64,000 nucleotides of DNA from Pisolithus tinctorius (lineage: Eukaryota > Basidiomycota > Agaricomycetes > Boletales > Pisolithaceae). The notes beneath the pieces were generated by a model that was given only the letters and a program-made list of their open reading frames with translations, was not told where the DNA came from and made no database searches. Shown piece by piece: positions 12,744 to 28,475 of the stretch; the stretch's first letter is position 1, and each line of letters starts with the position of its first letter. Made by a program: the position numbers and the translations under genes. Where the stretch lies: positions 90,545-154,544 of the forward strand of contig JANFAH010000096.1 of assembly GCA_024663395.1 (NCBI GenBank), given 5' to 3'.

Positions 12744-15700
12744 ATGGCGCGTAAATCTGGCACGAAGAGGCAAAAGTCTATCACATGCAGCTCCGGAGAA
12801 GATGCTATCCAATGGATGGACTGGATGTTCCGAATCGTTCTAAACGTGAGGTGGGACGTGACCTCAGATCAAGGAGAGGAAGCAGTATCAGGCCCCACGG
12901 ACTCGGACAGCGTACCCTCGGAGAAGGCAAGTGCATTGTGGGCAGGCTGCTCATCTCCTTAATTCTAGTCCAGGTCTGTATGGCGGTGTTCTGTCAAAAG
13001 TGAGTATTCCTTGGGCATTGAAGTACTTGGGGGGCGGTCGATCGTGTATCAGTGGTCGTTTAGGTTGCGCATATTATGACCCAGCTACATGCGTGGTCAG
13101 TGTACTGGAAGATTCCAGAGAGGCTGGCCACTACGACTTGACCAAAATGCGTTAAGTGTAGATCTATGGATCAAATTGACCCACTCGTTCTCATGAGGTG
13201 ACTTCTTGTAGTTGTCGAACAGAGTAGCCCGCGTGTCATCATTACCAGCTCAAAGTCCGACGACGCTTGCATATCTGTTCTACAGGATTACGGTGCGCTG
13301 TTTTCACTTTCTCGAGCGCATATATGAGCTTTTTACGCCGATACTAGCTGAAGCTGCCGGTAGCATCTTTCAGATCAGACCGCATAGGAATTTGTCCCAT
13401 CTAAAGGGCGAACGAGTCTGTCCCTTAAGCTCCTGACTGAATTGGAGGGAGGGGTGTGCAGCTCCGGATACATTCCCAGAGATCTGAGAATGGTTTGATG
13501 GGCGCATACAATTTCATGCAAGGACGAAAACAGACATCTGGAGACCCTAACATGAAGAGATGGAACGCTACTATCCGTCTAGCGAATTTCGCCTCGTTGG
13601 AGTCGGCCCCACTCTGTGTACTGCACATATTTTCTGTCCTGTTTAAAGGATTAACCTCCAGACAGCTCTCTTGCATTGGCGCCCTATCGATTTTCTCACC
13701 AGAGAAAGGGCTGCCGGAGAACTGGATCACGATGGTTCAGAAGCACTCGAAATTCAAAGCATTGAGGCCTTGGTATTGTTCGTCATTTTAAAACACACGA
13801 CCCAAGCATCCTCACGCCTGGTAGGGATAAAGTCATGCACATCAATGCAGACGCTCTCCAGTAAGTCAGGATGATATAACCTGTCATTCGATATCAGAAC
13901 GTCTGCCAAGTTCTTTGCAGGTCTTCGAGAGTGAAAACCACGCCTCGATACATTCCGAGAAGACCAAAGAGGGGCTCTCACTCTTTGGTGCGAGATTATG
14001 AATCTGCTTTCCATAATGCTAGACTGCACATCAGGTATTTTCAATACCACCCGAACGGCCTTGGGTCGCTCTCTCCTACGCACATGGCTTTTACGTCCAT
14101 CCTTATCACTAGAAGTACTGGAGGCTCGTCACACTGCTGTAGAATGCTTCTGCTCCCAGAGAATACCCCTGCGATTGGTGCCCTGCACACATCTAAAGGG
14201 GATCACCAGTGTTCCCAAAACAATGAAAGCGCTGAAATGCGGGAAAGGAACGGCCAATGACTGGCAAGCTCTTGTAAAGGTCGTTTTGTGTCCACCCGTG
14301 CTTGGCAAGGACTTAAAGACATTGTCAGTTTACGTACCATTCCTCGATGCTATGTGATGCGTTGTCCGAGTGTACGGTGCGGGAACGTAGAAGTCGTGAA
14401 GAAGGTAGGCTATGCAAACATTTGATGTTCACACTACAGACCATTCCAGTTTATGGTGCCGTGGACCTCCGTCTCTCAAAGAGATTGGCAATGTCATCAA
14501 TAAGACGGTTTATTTCCTTTCGCTCTCGGTCTTCCTTGGAACCTCACTCTCCCCTGAAACAGATCGACTGGGAGGAATCCGCGGAAGTGGAGCGAATTTG
14601 CATTCGACCACACATTGATGAAGAGTTGGACAACAGGAAGCACGCGTACTGTGGAATCGATTCTGTCTTGGTGCGCGTGCTGGTTTGATTCTCACCCCAA
14701 CATGTTGCGTCTTACCGCCCTGTAGTCGAAGGTTGCCCAACAAATTTCACAATCTGTCCGGCTGAATATGCTACCTCCCTTAACGTCGTGTACTTCCCGC
14801 AGCTCGGTGCGTCCGCCTCGGCTCTCTGTCAATGGTCAACTAACGGTAACTTGATTATTGTTCAAGGGTTCTTGATCACCGTACCTATGCTAGAAGAATG
14901 GACATCTGATGCCGGGATTAACGCCCTTGAGGGTTGGAGTTTCCAAGTACGTTAAACGATAGTGACGGGGTCTTCGTAGTCGTTCTGAGATTTGTACGGC
15001 AGTTCTCATCCGAGTAATGGTTTCTCTTCGAATGTTTGTTATATTTCTATGTGCGACCGTCAGGTCTCATGTATACTTCAAGTCTCAGGAGATGCATGGT
15101 ACATAAGTTTCGGATCAGGAACGTACTGCATTTCTAATCCTGGTGCAGACATGGATCATCATATTGGTGATCTACATTCATCAATAGTTGGTGAGTACCT
15201 CCACTCTACCTGAAGCGAGCACTAACAACTTCGAAGATCGAGAGATCGAACTCGTGCAAGAGTTGTTGGAAAAGATCGTACCCTTCCACGATTCCATTAT
15301 GAACATATGCGACGTTTGCGCGGAACTCGACTGCTTACTTGCTTTCGCCGAAGCAGCCAGGTCATTCAATTATAGGCGACCGCGGATGGTAGAAGGCTCT
15401 ATCATGGATATTGTACAAGGAAGGTAAAAACGCAGTAATGTCCGGGTAACTGCTGCTGCAACCACCATACTAGGCATCCATTGCAAGAACTAGTTGCTGA
15501 TGCTTTCGTCCCTAACGATGCCCGCTTAGTTGGCGGTATTGGTTTTGGACAGTCCTATGTGCCCGATGATGCCTTTAGTGTAGCCGATGGTCTTCCATTC
15601 AACAGTGTCGTCCTCTGCACAGGAGCAAATGCATGCGGTAAGGTGAGTCGTCTTCCGTTCATTGTCCTTCTGCTGTGATTCATCGTGCACAGAGCGTATA

Positions 15701-16928
15701 CCTGAAGCAGGTCAGTGAAACCTAGTTGCTAATCAACTTTTTCATCGTGTCCCTCTCGCAGGTTGCATTGATTCAGTACATGGCCCAAGTCAGTGTCAAC
15801 GCTCTGTTGTCTTGAATCATCTACTAATCACGGCTGCGTTTTGTAGATTGGAAGGTGAGTGAGCTTCCAACCGGTACGACTCACCTGACCTAGTATGTAG
15901 CTTCGTTCCCGCTGAATCTGCTACTCTGGGAATTGTGGATAAAAGTCGAGACATGTTGTTCCGAGGTGGTATATATGCTGACATGATCCTCAGTTTTTAC
16001 CCGGATTCAGACAAAGGAATCTGTATCCAAAGTGCGCTATTCTGATCGTTTGATATACTCTCCGTCTCTGATGCTTGTTTAGGTTCAGTCTGCTTTCATG
16101 ATAGACCTCAGCCAGGTGTCTCTGGCCTTGAGAAACTGTACTTCGAGGTCTCTCATCCTTCTTGATGAGTTTGGGAAAGGCACCATCTCCACAGGTAAGT
16201 GGACAGCGAAAACGGTATTGGATTTTACCTCATATACGCAGACGGGGCTGGGCTCTTCTGCGGTGTTGTCAAACATCTTCTCAACCGTGGGGCAGACTGT
16301 CCCATGGTTCTGGCAGCAACTCATTTCATGAAGTGTTTCGCAAGGGCTTATTAAACCCGGATACACTACCAATTACTTTCTTGCACATGCAAGTTCTCTT
16401 CACTTCCAGCAACGGCGATCTCCTCAGCACAGACGGTCTTACGAATCCGGATGTGGTCGTGGACAGCGAAACACATTCTCGTGCGTCCGTGCCGGGGGAA
16501 AGGATTACATACCTCTATCGGTGCGATTATACGATCACTAGTCCACAACGGTAGCTTAATTGCACAAAAGGGTCGCTCCAGGGTTGTCTTACGGTTCGCA
16601 TGCTACTCAGTGTGCAGCTATGTATGGACTCCCATCGCATCGTTGCGAGAGCACGATATGTCAGGTAAGTAAGCGATTTAGGAAAAACCCTATGCCGTTT
16701 TTTTCAGCGTGTTTTTTAAATACCAAATAGCGAACTCCTGGCTACGTACGAACTTGGAAAGTTGTTGGAGGAACAGATGAGTGAGGAAGAACTCCTTGAC
16801 CTTCAGGAGGCGGAAAAAGTTGCTCGGAGGTTCCTAGAGTGGGACCTGACCAGCGAAGAAGCAGCGCACCAGACGGGTGTGAAAGCAAACTGGCACAAAT
16901 TCTTGGCCGGGAAGTTGATCAAAGCTGA
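12744..16928 (+). CDS. MSH5: Meiotic MutS homologue 5
   Basis: MSH5 pairs with MSH4 in a clamp that stabilises meiotic recombination intermediates and promotes crossovers; it has no mismatch-repair role. Many short exons are followed: GLYGGVLS and LGCAYYDPATCVVSVLED near the start, TSSKSDDACISVLQDY, LDCTSGIFNTTRTALGRSLL (connector/lever region), DADMDHHIGDLHSSIV, then SFNYRRPRMVEGSIMDIVQG and HPLQELVADAFVPNDARLVG, the Walker A segment CTGANACGK split by an intron from SVYLKQ, then QSAFMIDLSQVSLALRN and Walker B with LILLDEFGKGT. The ATPase part ends ERITYLYR and NSHAAKCAAMYGLP. The tail ends KLAQILGREVDQS with TGA 16926-16928, reached only if one A is restored in the run at about 16886. The stretch 13430-13800 has further frame changes and was not fully resolved. 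The ATG at 12744 is the most plausible start. Confidence 0.88.
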
Positions 16929-17844
16929 GCATGGAACTTGTGCACAATGCTATCTTCGGTTAGGCATTTGCGAACCTACCACCTTGGGAGTTGAGCATAC
17001 TGCTGGGTAGATGATGAGTTCACGTTAACAGTCAATATGATTTTTCTTCCACGTAATTTGGGTATAGGCAGAAAACAACTACGATAGATTACTGGCTACA
17101 TTCAGGTACTTCAAGTATCACAAGCCTAAAAATCTAGATGCTCTTACCCTGACAGGATTAAAATGTTGGGAAATGACACATTACATATATTGGCCCTCCG
17201 GGCGCTCCTGGACGCACGGGGCGGAGACTCGTGATGCAGTTGGTCGCGAAATATACAGAAAATATACATGTCCTTTCGGTGTGGAAAGTCAGGCAGAAAG
17301 AGAAAAATTATACATCTCCTTTCATTATGGAATGTCAGGCGGAAACAACGCCATTCTTGGCTGTTGAAATACATATAATAGTGAGGGACATGTAACAGAA
17401 CACTCATGAACCTGAAGAGCGTCAATGCACAGTGCACGCCGCAGATCATTATTCAGTACCACGTTGTGATGTCCCGAACGTGTACTCTCAGCATAAAAAC
17501 TCATAGCCAATTGCACCATTGTCACTGGCACCCACATCATCGACATACAAGTGGTGCATGCCACTGTGCATGGTTTTCAAGCACAGACCCAAATATGTGC
17601 TTCCAGGTGGTCTGCACGATGATGCATAGTGTAAGATGCAGAAAACCCCAACCTACTGAGAGGCAACCCCAAAGGAGACCTATGCACGTGACCGGGGCCT
17701 CCGGTCCGGTATGATCGGCGGTCACAAAGAGTTTACAGACCTGGGCCTAACGGCGTCCAGGAATTAAGCACACATTGGTTCTTGGTAAGGTTTGCATATG
17801 TGGTTGAGAATGGGTAGTTATGTTTCCTCAACCGTTCGTGCCTC
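16929..17844. other. Intergenic between convergent genes
   Basis: About 900 nt between the MSH5 and ICMT 3' ends. No gene is recognised. It holds an imperfect 46-bp tandem duplication (17265-17356) and a CACGTG at about 17685. Confidence 0.5.
17265..17356. repeat. Imperfect 46-bp tandem duplication
   Basis: Two adjacent units begin TACATGTCCTTTC and TACATCTCCTTTC and both contain a GTCAGGC(A/G)GAAA core. The second unit starts 46 nt after the first. Several substitutions separate them, so the duplication is not recent. Confidence 0.6.
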
Positions 17845-18639
17845 CTAATATACCCCAGGAATCAACCGATAGGGCACCTTCTTCGCCCACTCTCTCCATT
17901 CCTTCCCGAAGCTCTTCTCAAGCATCGCATCCTCGTGGTTCACGCGTAAGATCCACACGTATCCCACCGACAACATGAACGCCCTCGCTGCCCATAGCAC
18001 ACGCGTCATGGCATGTTCATCAGCGGGCAGTAACCCAGAGCACGTAACAAGCCACGAATTCCTATCGAACCAAACAACATCTGGCCAGTCTGCATGAGCA
18101 GGCATGCCGAATAGCTCGGGTGCCGTACAATCGAGTATGGACCAGACGTGATGAGTTTATGATCGTCCCGAATACTTAGTTCGAAGGTAAAGAACCGTCC
18201 GAGGACATTGTAGCAGTGTCGTCGAAGCATCGCCCCGGCAATCGTCAGACATGTGCCGAAGAGAAATGCCGGTGAGAGCATGCCGACTTGTGTGATGGCC
18301 TGACTGGGAGGCTGGTGGGAATGCACCAGTAGGATTACGAGCCAGTGGCGCACGGAAGGTGGGCACAGATCACTCCCAGCCAACACAGCAACAGCTTCTA
18401 TGACCCCCAACAAACAGCTTATAATCTAGGTAAGTTGAACAGTCAGTGATCGACTACGTTTGTTGTTTCAGAAAGCCTGTTACCTTCCATGGCACACCAA
18501 GAAAAGGAAGCCCACCGGTAATTGACCGAGAGGGCTCATACCGCCCTTTGGTCAGTGGTTTGTCAGGAGTTGGCAGGACACCTTGTACGATCGCTGAGGC
18601 TGTCAAAGTAAGAATCCCCTTGCAAATGGGCGCTGTCAT
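17845..18639 (-). CDS. STE14: Protein-S-isoprenylcysteine O-methyltransferase (Ste14/ICMT)
   Basis: This endoplasmic-reticulum membrane enzyme methylates the C-terminal prenyl-cysteine of Ras, Rho and, in basidiomycetes, lipopeptide pheromones. The first exon starts MTAPICKGILTLTASAIVQG at 18639, a hydrophobic helix. After one intron come membrane segments including VGMLSPAFLFGTCLTIAGAM, then the catalytic core RHCYNVLGRFFTFELSI, DDHKLITSGPYSIVRHPSY (SAM-binding region), LMQTGQMLFGS, and the C-terminal VNHEDAMLEKSFGKEWREW and KKVPYRLIPGVY. Size, about 240 residues, matches the family. A frame change around 18058 (near ATAGGAATTCG) separates LFGSI from NSWLVTCSGLL and is best explained by a missing A or G. 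It runs convergently with MSH5. Confidence 0.88.
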
Positions 18640-19222
18640 CGTTTTCGCCGAGCTGAAGGTGCGATTTCAGCGTCTATCCAAGCTGCGCATGTTAGTTGTG
18701 ATTGAGACCTTAAACAGTTCTGCCGATACTAGCGCCTTCAGATAACAAAAATAAAACCGCGAGTTGCCCAACATCGAATGTCCAATCATCAGTGTATAGC
18801 GCAGGGAAGGAGACAGGAATAACCCACTACTAAGAGGACAGGGGTAGTAAGCAATGCAATACAATCGAAGCAGGCCAGCCCGTGGTGTATCGTATTAGAA
18901 AAAGAAGTGTGCATGAGGAGCGTTTGTAAAGCGGCCTCCGTTGGCCAGCCGACCAACCTATGCACCAACGGACATTGTAGCAACGTAACTACGCAGCTAG
19001 AATATTACTGAGGTGGATGGAACCCGGTCATAGACGAAATCAAGCAAAAAAGGTAGAGGGATATATTGATGAGAATGACAAAAAGAAAAAGGTGAAATAA
19101 AGATAGCACCAAGTGATCGTCGAAATCTAAATGCGATGGTGACAACAAGATAGCCCCAAATGACAACGAACCAAGGCAACGAGAGGAGTTGGAGGTAGAC
19201 CAGTTGGCAAGGAAGGGACGTA
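18640..19222. other. Intergenic, promoter of ICMT and 3' side of mucin
   Basis: No gene is recognised in about 580 nt. The open frame 19005-19226 on the minus strand is AT-rich and hydrophobic by composition only and lies in the expected 3' UTR of the mucin gene. Confidence 0.45.
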
Positions 19223-22178
19223 TCACCAGTTCATGGTGCTCTCACGCAGGATCGGTGTAGAGATCGCGGCTGGAATAATAGGACGACGATCTCTCATGAC
19301 AGATGCACGATGATTGTATGTTTCGTCTTCCGGATGTACGCCTTGATAGCCGCGTAAACTGTCTTCGGCATAATAGAAGCTTCGCCTTCTTGGCCCACCA
19401 ACGCTGTCGCGATCGAATTCCTGGCCCTCCGGGCGCACACCGACCACCTCCGTTAAAGGTCTGTGCCCAGCTTCCTGGCGGCGCTTGTAAGAACGGTAGG
19501 CAACATAGCCGACAATCATGAATGCGATGGTTCCGAGGGAACTGACGACGCCTATAATAGCATCTTTGCGGACATCGGATCCTCCTGAGCTACTAGACGA
19601 GCTTCCTCCTGGTGTAGGACCGGCGATCGCATCCAGGGCTAAGCTAGGGTCGACACAAGCCGCCAGCGTTGTGGGTATACCTCCACTCTGCCCGGTGTAA
19701 AACACGGATTTTTGGTTGGCAATTAGGCTGGAAAGCGTGTTCACCTTGTCGCTAGGTATGTACCCCTGCCATATTGTTTCCAGTTGGTCGACGTCCTGCG
19801 GGCCAGTGTAGGTGGAAGGCTCGTATACGATCAAGTCGTAATTCATCACTTGCGAAGCTATGACAGGCGTCAGCACTACGATTTCGATCAAAGCCAGACG
19901 CCTACCCCCAATGCCTAGAGCGGTGGCAATGACTTCAGGGAAGTATTCGAAAATCTGGCCTGGTGAGTCAGCATTCGTCGCTACCCACTCCCAGTTCAAT
20001 GACTGGTTAAACAGAACATTGATGAGTGTATAATCAGTTGGAACCAGGCTGAGATTGAGCTGTGGTTGAGGTAAAATAACACTCGGCAAACCACTAGGGA
20101 GAGGAGGAGCAGAAGGCGAACTAGTAGGAGCTGCCGAAGCGATTGTCAGTGTTGTAGCTGCTTGGTCAGGGTTAGTCAACTGCAGAGTCGAGGTGTGGGT
20201 TGGTGTGTCGAGCAGCAGCGATGTCACACTTGTAAGGTACATATAATTCGTATTAGTGACGGTGGTTGGTTGACTGGTCGTCGGGCTCATGGGGCTATTA
20301 GACGGGAAGGTTATTGCCGTCGGAACTGGGCCAGAGCTTGTGGGCGTTGCACTATAAGAACTGATGGAGAGGTGAACGTTTCACAACATGAAGGCGGGGA
20401 TGCTACGTACGGAGTGTTTGTGGGTGTGACAGATGGTACTGTCGTTGGCAAGCCGCTGGTGGGAACGGAGGATATATCTGAGAGTAGCGAGGTAAGAGGC
20501 AGTCCACTACTAGGAATCACAGTGGGAAGCAATGAGCTTGTAAGGGACCCAACCACAGACGTCGGGAGTAGATCGCCGCTTGATTGATCGCTCGAGGAGG
20601 GAAGCAATGCGCTGGTGACAGGGCCGATGACAGAGGTCGGCAGCAAGCCATCACTTGATTGTCCACTAGAGGAGGGAAGCAATGCGCTGGTGACAGGCCC
20701 AATTGCAGAGGTCGGGAGCAGATCACCGCTTGATTGACCACTGGAGGAGGGGAGCAATGCGCTGGTGACAGGTCCGATTGCAGACGTCGGGAGCAAGCCG
20801 TTGCTTGATTGACCGCTAGCGGAGGGAAGCAATGCACTGGTAACAGGGCCAATAACGGACGTCGGGAGCAAGCCGTCGCTTGACTGACCACTCGAGGGAA
20901 GCAATGCGCTGGTGATAGGTCCAATCGCAGACGTCGGGAGCAAGCCATTGCTTGATTGACCACTAGAAGAGGGAAGTAATGCGCTGGTGACAGTGCCGAC
21001 AACAGATGTCGGGAGCAAGCCATTGCTTGATTGACCACTGGAAGAGGGAAGTAATGGGCTAGTGACGGGGCTCAACGCGCTTGTGACAGGGCCCACTGCG
21101 CTAGTGACGGGGCTCAATGCACTGGTGACGGGGCTCACTGCGCTAGTGACAGGGCTCAACGCACTGGTGACGGGGCTCACTGCGCTAGTGACAGGGCTCA
21201 ACGCACTGGTGACGGGGCCCACTGCGCTAGTGACAGGACTCAACGCACTGGTGACGGGGCCCACTGCGCTAGTGACAGGGCTCAACGCACTGGTGACGGG
21301 GGCCACTGCGCTAGTGACGGGGCTCAATGCGCTGGTGACGGGGCCCACTGCACTGGTGACGGGGCTCAATGCGCTGGTGACGGGGCCCACTGCACTAGTG
21401 ACGGGGCTCAATGCGCTGGTGACGGGGCCCACTGCACTAGTGACGGGGCTCAATGCGCTGGTGACGGGGCCCACTGCACTGGTGACGGGGCTCAATGCAC
21501 TGGTGACGGGGCCCACTGCGCTAGTGACAGGGTTCAATGCGCTGGTGACGGGGCCCACTGCGCTAGTGACAGGGTTCAATGCACTGGTGACGGGGCTAAC
21601 TGCGCTGGTGACAGGGCCCACTGCACTTGTGACGGGGCCGATCACAGACGGGAGCAAGCCGTTATTTGATTGGGTAGCGGAAGATGCTGCTGACTGACTC
21701 GACCTTCCTGCAGCAGATGATGCAGAAGAAGACGCGGCGGGGCAACCGACACCTAGTCCCAAAACCAGAGCAATCCGTAGTGGTAGGAGTTGTGGACGAG
21801 GATGTAGTGGCCGGTGCTGCTGAGGAAGAAGGCGGGGTGGAACTCGGTGACGAGGCGGACGTCTGCGTCGTGGTCGTGGTGGACGGAAGAAGTCCGAGTT
21901 GGCCGCCAAGCCCACCCACCACGCCTCCAACATCACCACCCAGCGAGTCTGCGGACGCGACCAGCGAGACGAGTCAGATAAAACAGCGCGGTGCGAAATG
22001 AGACGGTCTTACCGACTGTACCACCCAGACCACCGAGAATGTTGTCAGGCTGTCTGTGCCTCAGTAGGGACCTCCTCGCGTGAGAGAAGGTGGTGGATGA
22101 GTGGGACGCGCTGCTTGGGGTGGCGACGAGAGCTGCGGCAACTGCGAGGACGAGCAAATAGCTCGTCGATAGGTACAT
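19223..22178 (-). CDS. Msb2-type signalling mucin with tandem repeats
   Basis: This is a cell-surface sensor of the Msb2 kind, which feeds filamentation and osmotic-stress MAP kinase cascades in fungi. The start at 22178 gives a clear signal peptide (MYLSTSYLLVLAVAAALVA). An intron with donor gtaaga separates it from a Ser/Thr/Pro-rich region, then two repeat blocks: about 27 heptads PVTSAxx (21062-21640) and seven units of about 25 residues, LLPSSSGQSSxGLLPTSxIG-like (20530-21055). A second intron near 20400-20345 leads to the globular part with NQSLNWEWVATN, YIPSDKVNTLSSLIANQ and SVFYTGQSGG, typical of the Msb2 cleavage domain. One membrane helix (AIIGVVSSLGTIAFMIVGYV) and a cytosolic tail of about 90 residues, rich in Arg and Tyr, follow, ending STMNW. 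One frame change near 21745-21770 beside a C run is unresolved. Length is about 940 residues. Confidence 0.82.
20530..21055 (-). repeat. 75-bp tandem repeats, seven copies, in mucin gene
   Basis: Seven head-to-tail units of about 75 bp (one is 72 bp) encode LLPSSSGQSSxGLLPTSxIG plus PVTSA. Variation is mostly at the residue before GLLP (N, D or G swaps) and at S/V/A. Unit length stays a multiple of three, so the reading frame is kept. Confidence 0.85.
21062..21640 (-). repeat. 21-bp/42-bp tandem repeats in mucin gene
   Basis: About 27 heptad units (21 bp) alternate as PVTSAVG and PVTSALS, giving a 42-bp higher-order unit. Several neighbouring 42-bp units are identical at base level, suggesting recent copying. 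The complementary strand is also open through the whole array (ALVTG repeats). Confidence 0.9.
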
Positions 22179-22808
22179 GGAACTTTTCTATTGATTGGAG
22201 CACAAGGGCGGTATTTGCAAGGAGGGCGGTGAACGAGCGTGGGGTGTTCGCTCCAGAGAGCAAAAACTTGGGACTGCACGACAGAAAAAAAGCTGGGATC
22301 GCAGCTGTCGACGTCGTCGTCGCAGCGAGCACCCAGAAACACAAGAAATAGAAAAACAGAGAAAACACGAAAACGACTGGCGAGCCTTGAAGGAATGTGA
22401 AACTCAACAGCCCGGATATTGCACGTCTGATCGTCGTCTCACACGCTCGTAAACCCATCTCCCTGCCAACACACCGGCGCTTTTCTCATCGCAGTTGCAG
22501 TTCGCTCATCTTGCTTTCTTATTTTCTTATTTTTATTTTCAAGAACGCTTCAAGTACAGGTACTTTTGAAATATGTGATCGAACCTCGTATCCACGCAAA
22601 GTCCGGCCATGACAACCGTGTCCGACAATTGCGGCCCACCCAATTTGTTAGGTGCATATCTTGCATTGCAGCATGGAGGGCATAGCAGACATGTAATACT
22701 ATCAGAGAACAGTACAGAAACTATCAAGTAAACGATGGCAAGTCGGCTTAGATGAACCCAATCTGCGCAGGCATCGTGACTTGAGTCGATCGATCACTTC
22801 CGTTCCAA
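22179..22808. other. Intergenic, mucin promoter and uL23 3' side
   Basis: About 630 nt upstream of the mucin and downstream of uL23 on the same strand. It contains a pyrimidine-rich stretch around 22500-22550. No coding feature is supported. Confidence 0.5.
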
Positions 22809-23455
22809 TCAAATAATACACACCTTGTTTGCAACATCGAGTGCATCGTGGTCAGATGTAAGACGCACATACGCCTTCTTTTTGCCGTCGGGTCTATGCA
22901 ACGCTTCAGTTAGCGTCCTCCTGGAAATAGAGTACGAGCATGATGCTCACCGGATGAGGGTGTTGATTTTCGCAGCCTGAACATCATACAACTTCTTCAC
23001 AGCGTCCTTGATTTGGCGCTTGTTGGACCGGAGATCCACGATGAACACCAACGTGTTGTGCTCCTCGATCTTCTTCATTGCCGACTCCGTGTTCAATGGT
23101 CTACCAATCCTGGTCAACCCAGCCACACGAACGCGACAAAATCATCCGTTTACGCACGACACGATAGTCCGGTACTCATCCATCCGCGGTGCATGAGGAA
23201 TAGATTTCCGTTGGTATTTGGGATTACGAGCGAGTTTGAGCGTCTTTGGCCGGCGGAATGTAACAGAAAAGCGTGGCTTGCGTTTACCATGTGAGTGCAC
23301 GCCTTGCAGCACGGCCTTTTTGGCGGCCTTGGCCTTGGCGTCCTTTCCTCCGGCTTTAGCAGGTGCTGAGGGAAACTCAACGATCCGTATGGCCCAAGTC
23401 ATCAGGACATGGTCGTACCTGCTGCTTTGCCCTTCGTTGTCTTCGTGGGGGCCAT
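22809..23455 (-). CDS. RPL25: 60S ribosomal protein uL23 (L25/L23a)
   Basis: uL23 sits at the polypeptide exit tunnel and docks SRP and chaperones. Exon 1 (23419-23455) encodes [12 protein letters not shown]. Exon 2 begins at 23365 and has [40 protein letters not shown] and the eukaryotic signature [20 protein letters not shown]. After an intron near 23160-23105 come [20 protein letters not shown] and [19 protein letters not shown], then KINTLIR, an intron, [20 protein letters not shown] and, in the final residues, NKVCII. The stop TGA is at 22809-22811. Length is about 155 residues, normal for the family, with no frameshift. Four or five exons in such a short gene is typical of basidiomycete ribosomal protein genes. 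Confidence 0.95.
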
Positions 23456-23879
23456 CGGTGATAAGTCTACAAGGGAAACAACGTCAATACCCGGCCGACG
23501 CAAAGTTTCCCTCGCCAGACGAAGCCGCAACCCGTTCCATGCGATCTAACGCAACGCGCCATCCGACCTCATCCCAAGCCATCCATCATAGTTCGGGTGG
23601 ATTCGTCCCCATTCCGCCACGTTTCCCCGAAAGACGGGGCATGAACGTCCTGGGCTTCGTCACACTGAGCAGAGTATTGGGCTTACCTTGATGATATGCG
23701 GCCTTGCTCGTTGGTGTGGATGGGTCGTGAAGCGGGATCTGACAGCCCCGGGTATTGCCGAGGAAAGTGGTGTGGCTGTGTCGTAGGTGCAGGCCGAGGA
23801 ATTGGAATTCGTAGCAAAACAATATTGTAGTACTACAGATACAGTACATGAACTAATACCAACAGCAGAGCGTAGAGTA
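23456..23879. other. Intergenic, uL23 promoter and SMC3 3' side
   Basis: No gene seen in about 420 nt. This must hold the promoter of a strongly expressed ribosomal protein gene. Frames open here on both strands are not family-like. Confidence 0.5.
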
Positions 23880-28385
<4,506 letters not shown>

Positions 28386-28434
28386 CTAACACTTTCGGTA
28401 GTACGGGACTAGCAGTGAACAGGTGTGATGATAT

Positions 28435-28457
28435 CACGTGATGCGTGACATACGCGT
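28435..28457. promoter_or_regulatory. E-box plus ACGCGT box upstream of SMC3
   Basis: CACGTG at 28435-28440 (palindrome ATCACGTGAT) and ACGCGT at 28452-28457 lie in the 196-nt space between the SMC3 start and the ADH stop. Same pair as before Aurora and Cep57-like; role inferred. Confidence 0.45.
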
Positions 28458-28475
28458 CACTCCAACTAATTTTGT

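Noticed and set aside
19005..19226. Small hydrophobic protein
   Set aside because: Hydrophobicity follows from AT/pyrimidine-rich composition of a 3' UTR; no homology pattern or splice support.
21062..21697. Plus-strand 211-codon repeat protein as a real gene
   Set aside because: It is the complement of the mucin repeat; the open frame follows from the repeat unit and has no start context, introns or domain.
22045..22458. Minus-strand open frame upstream of the mucin
   Set aside because: It overlaps the mucin signal exon in another frame and has no recognisable sequence; it is in the expected 5' UTR.
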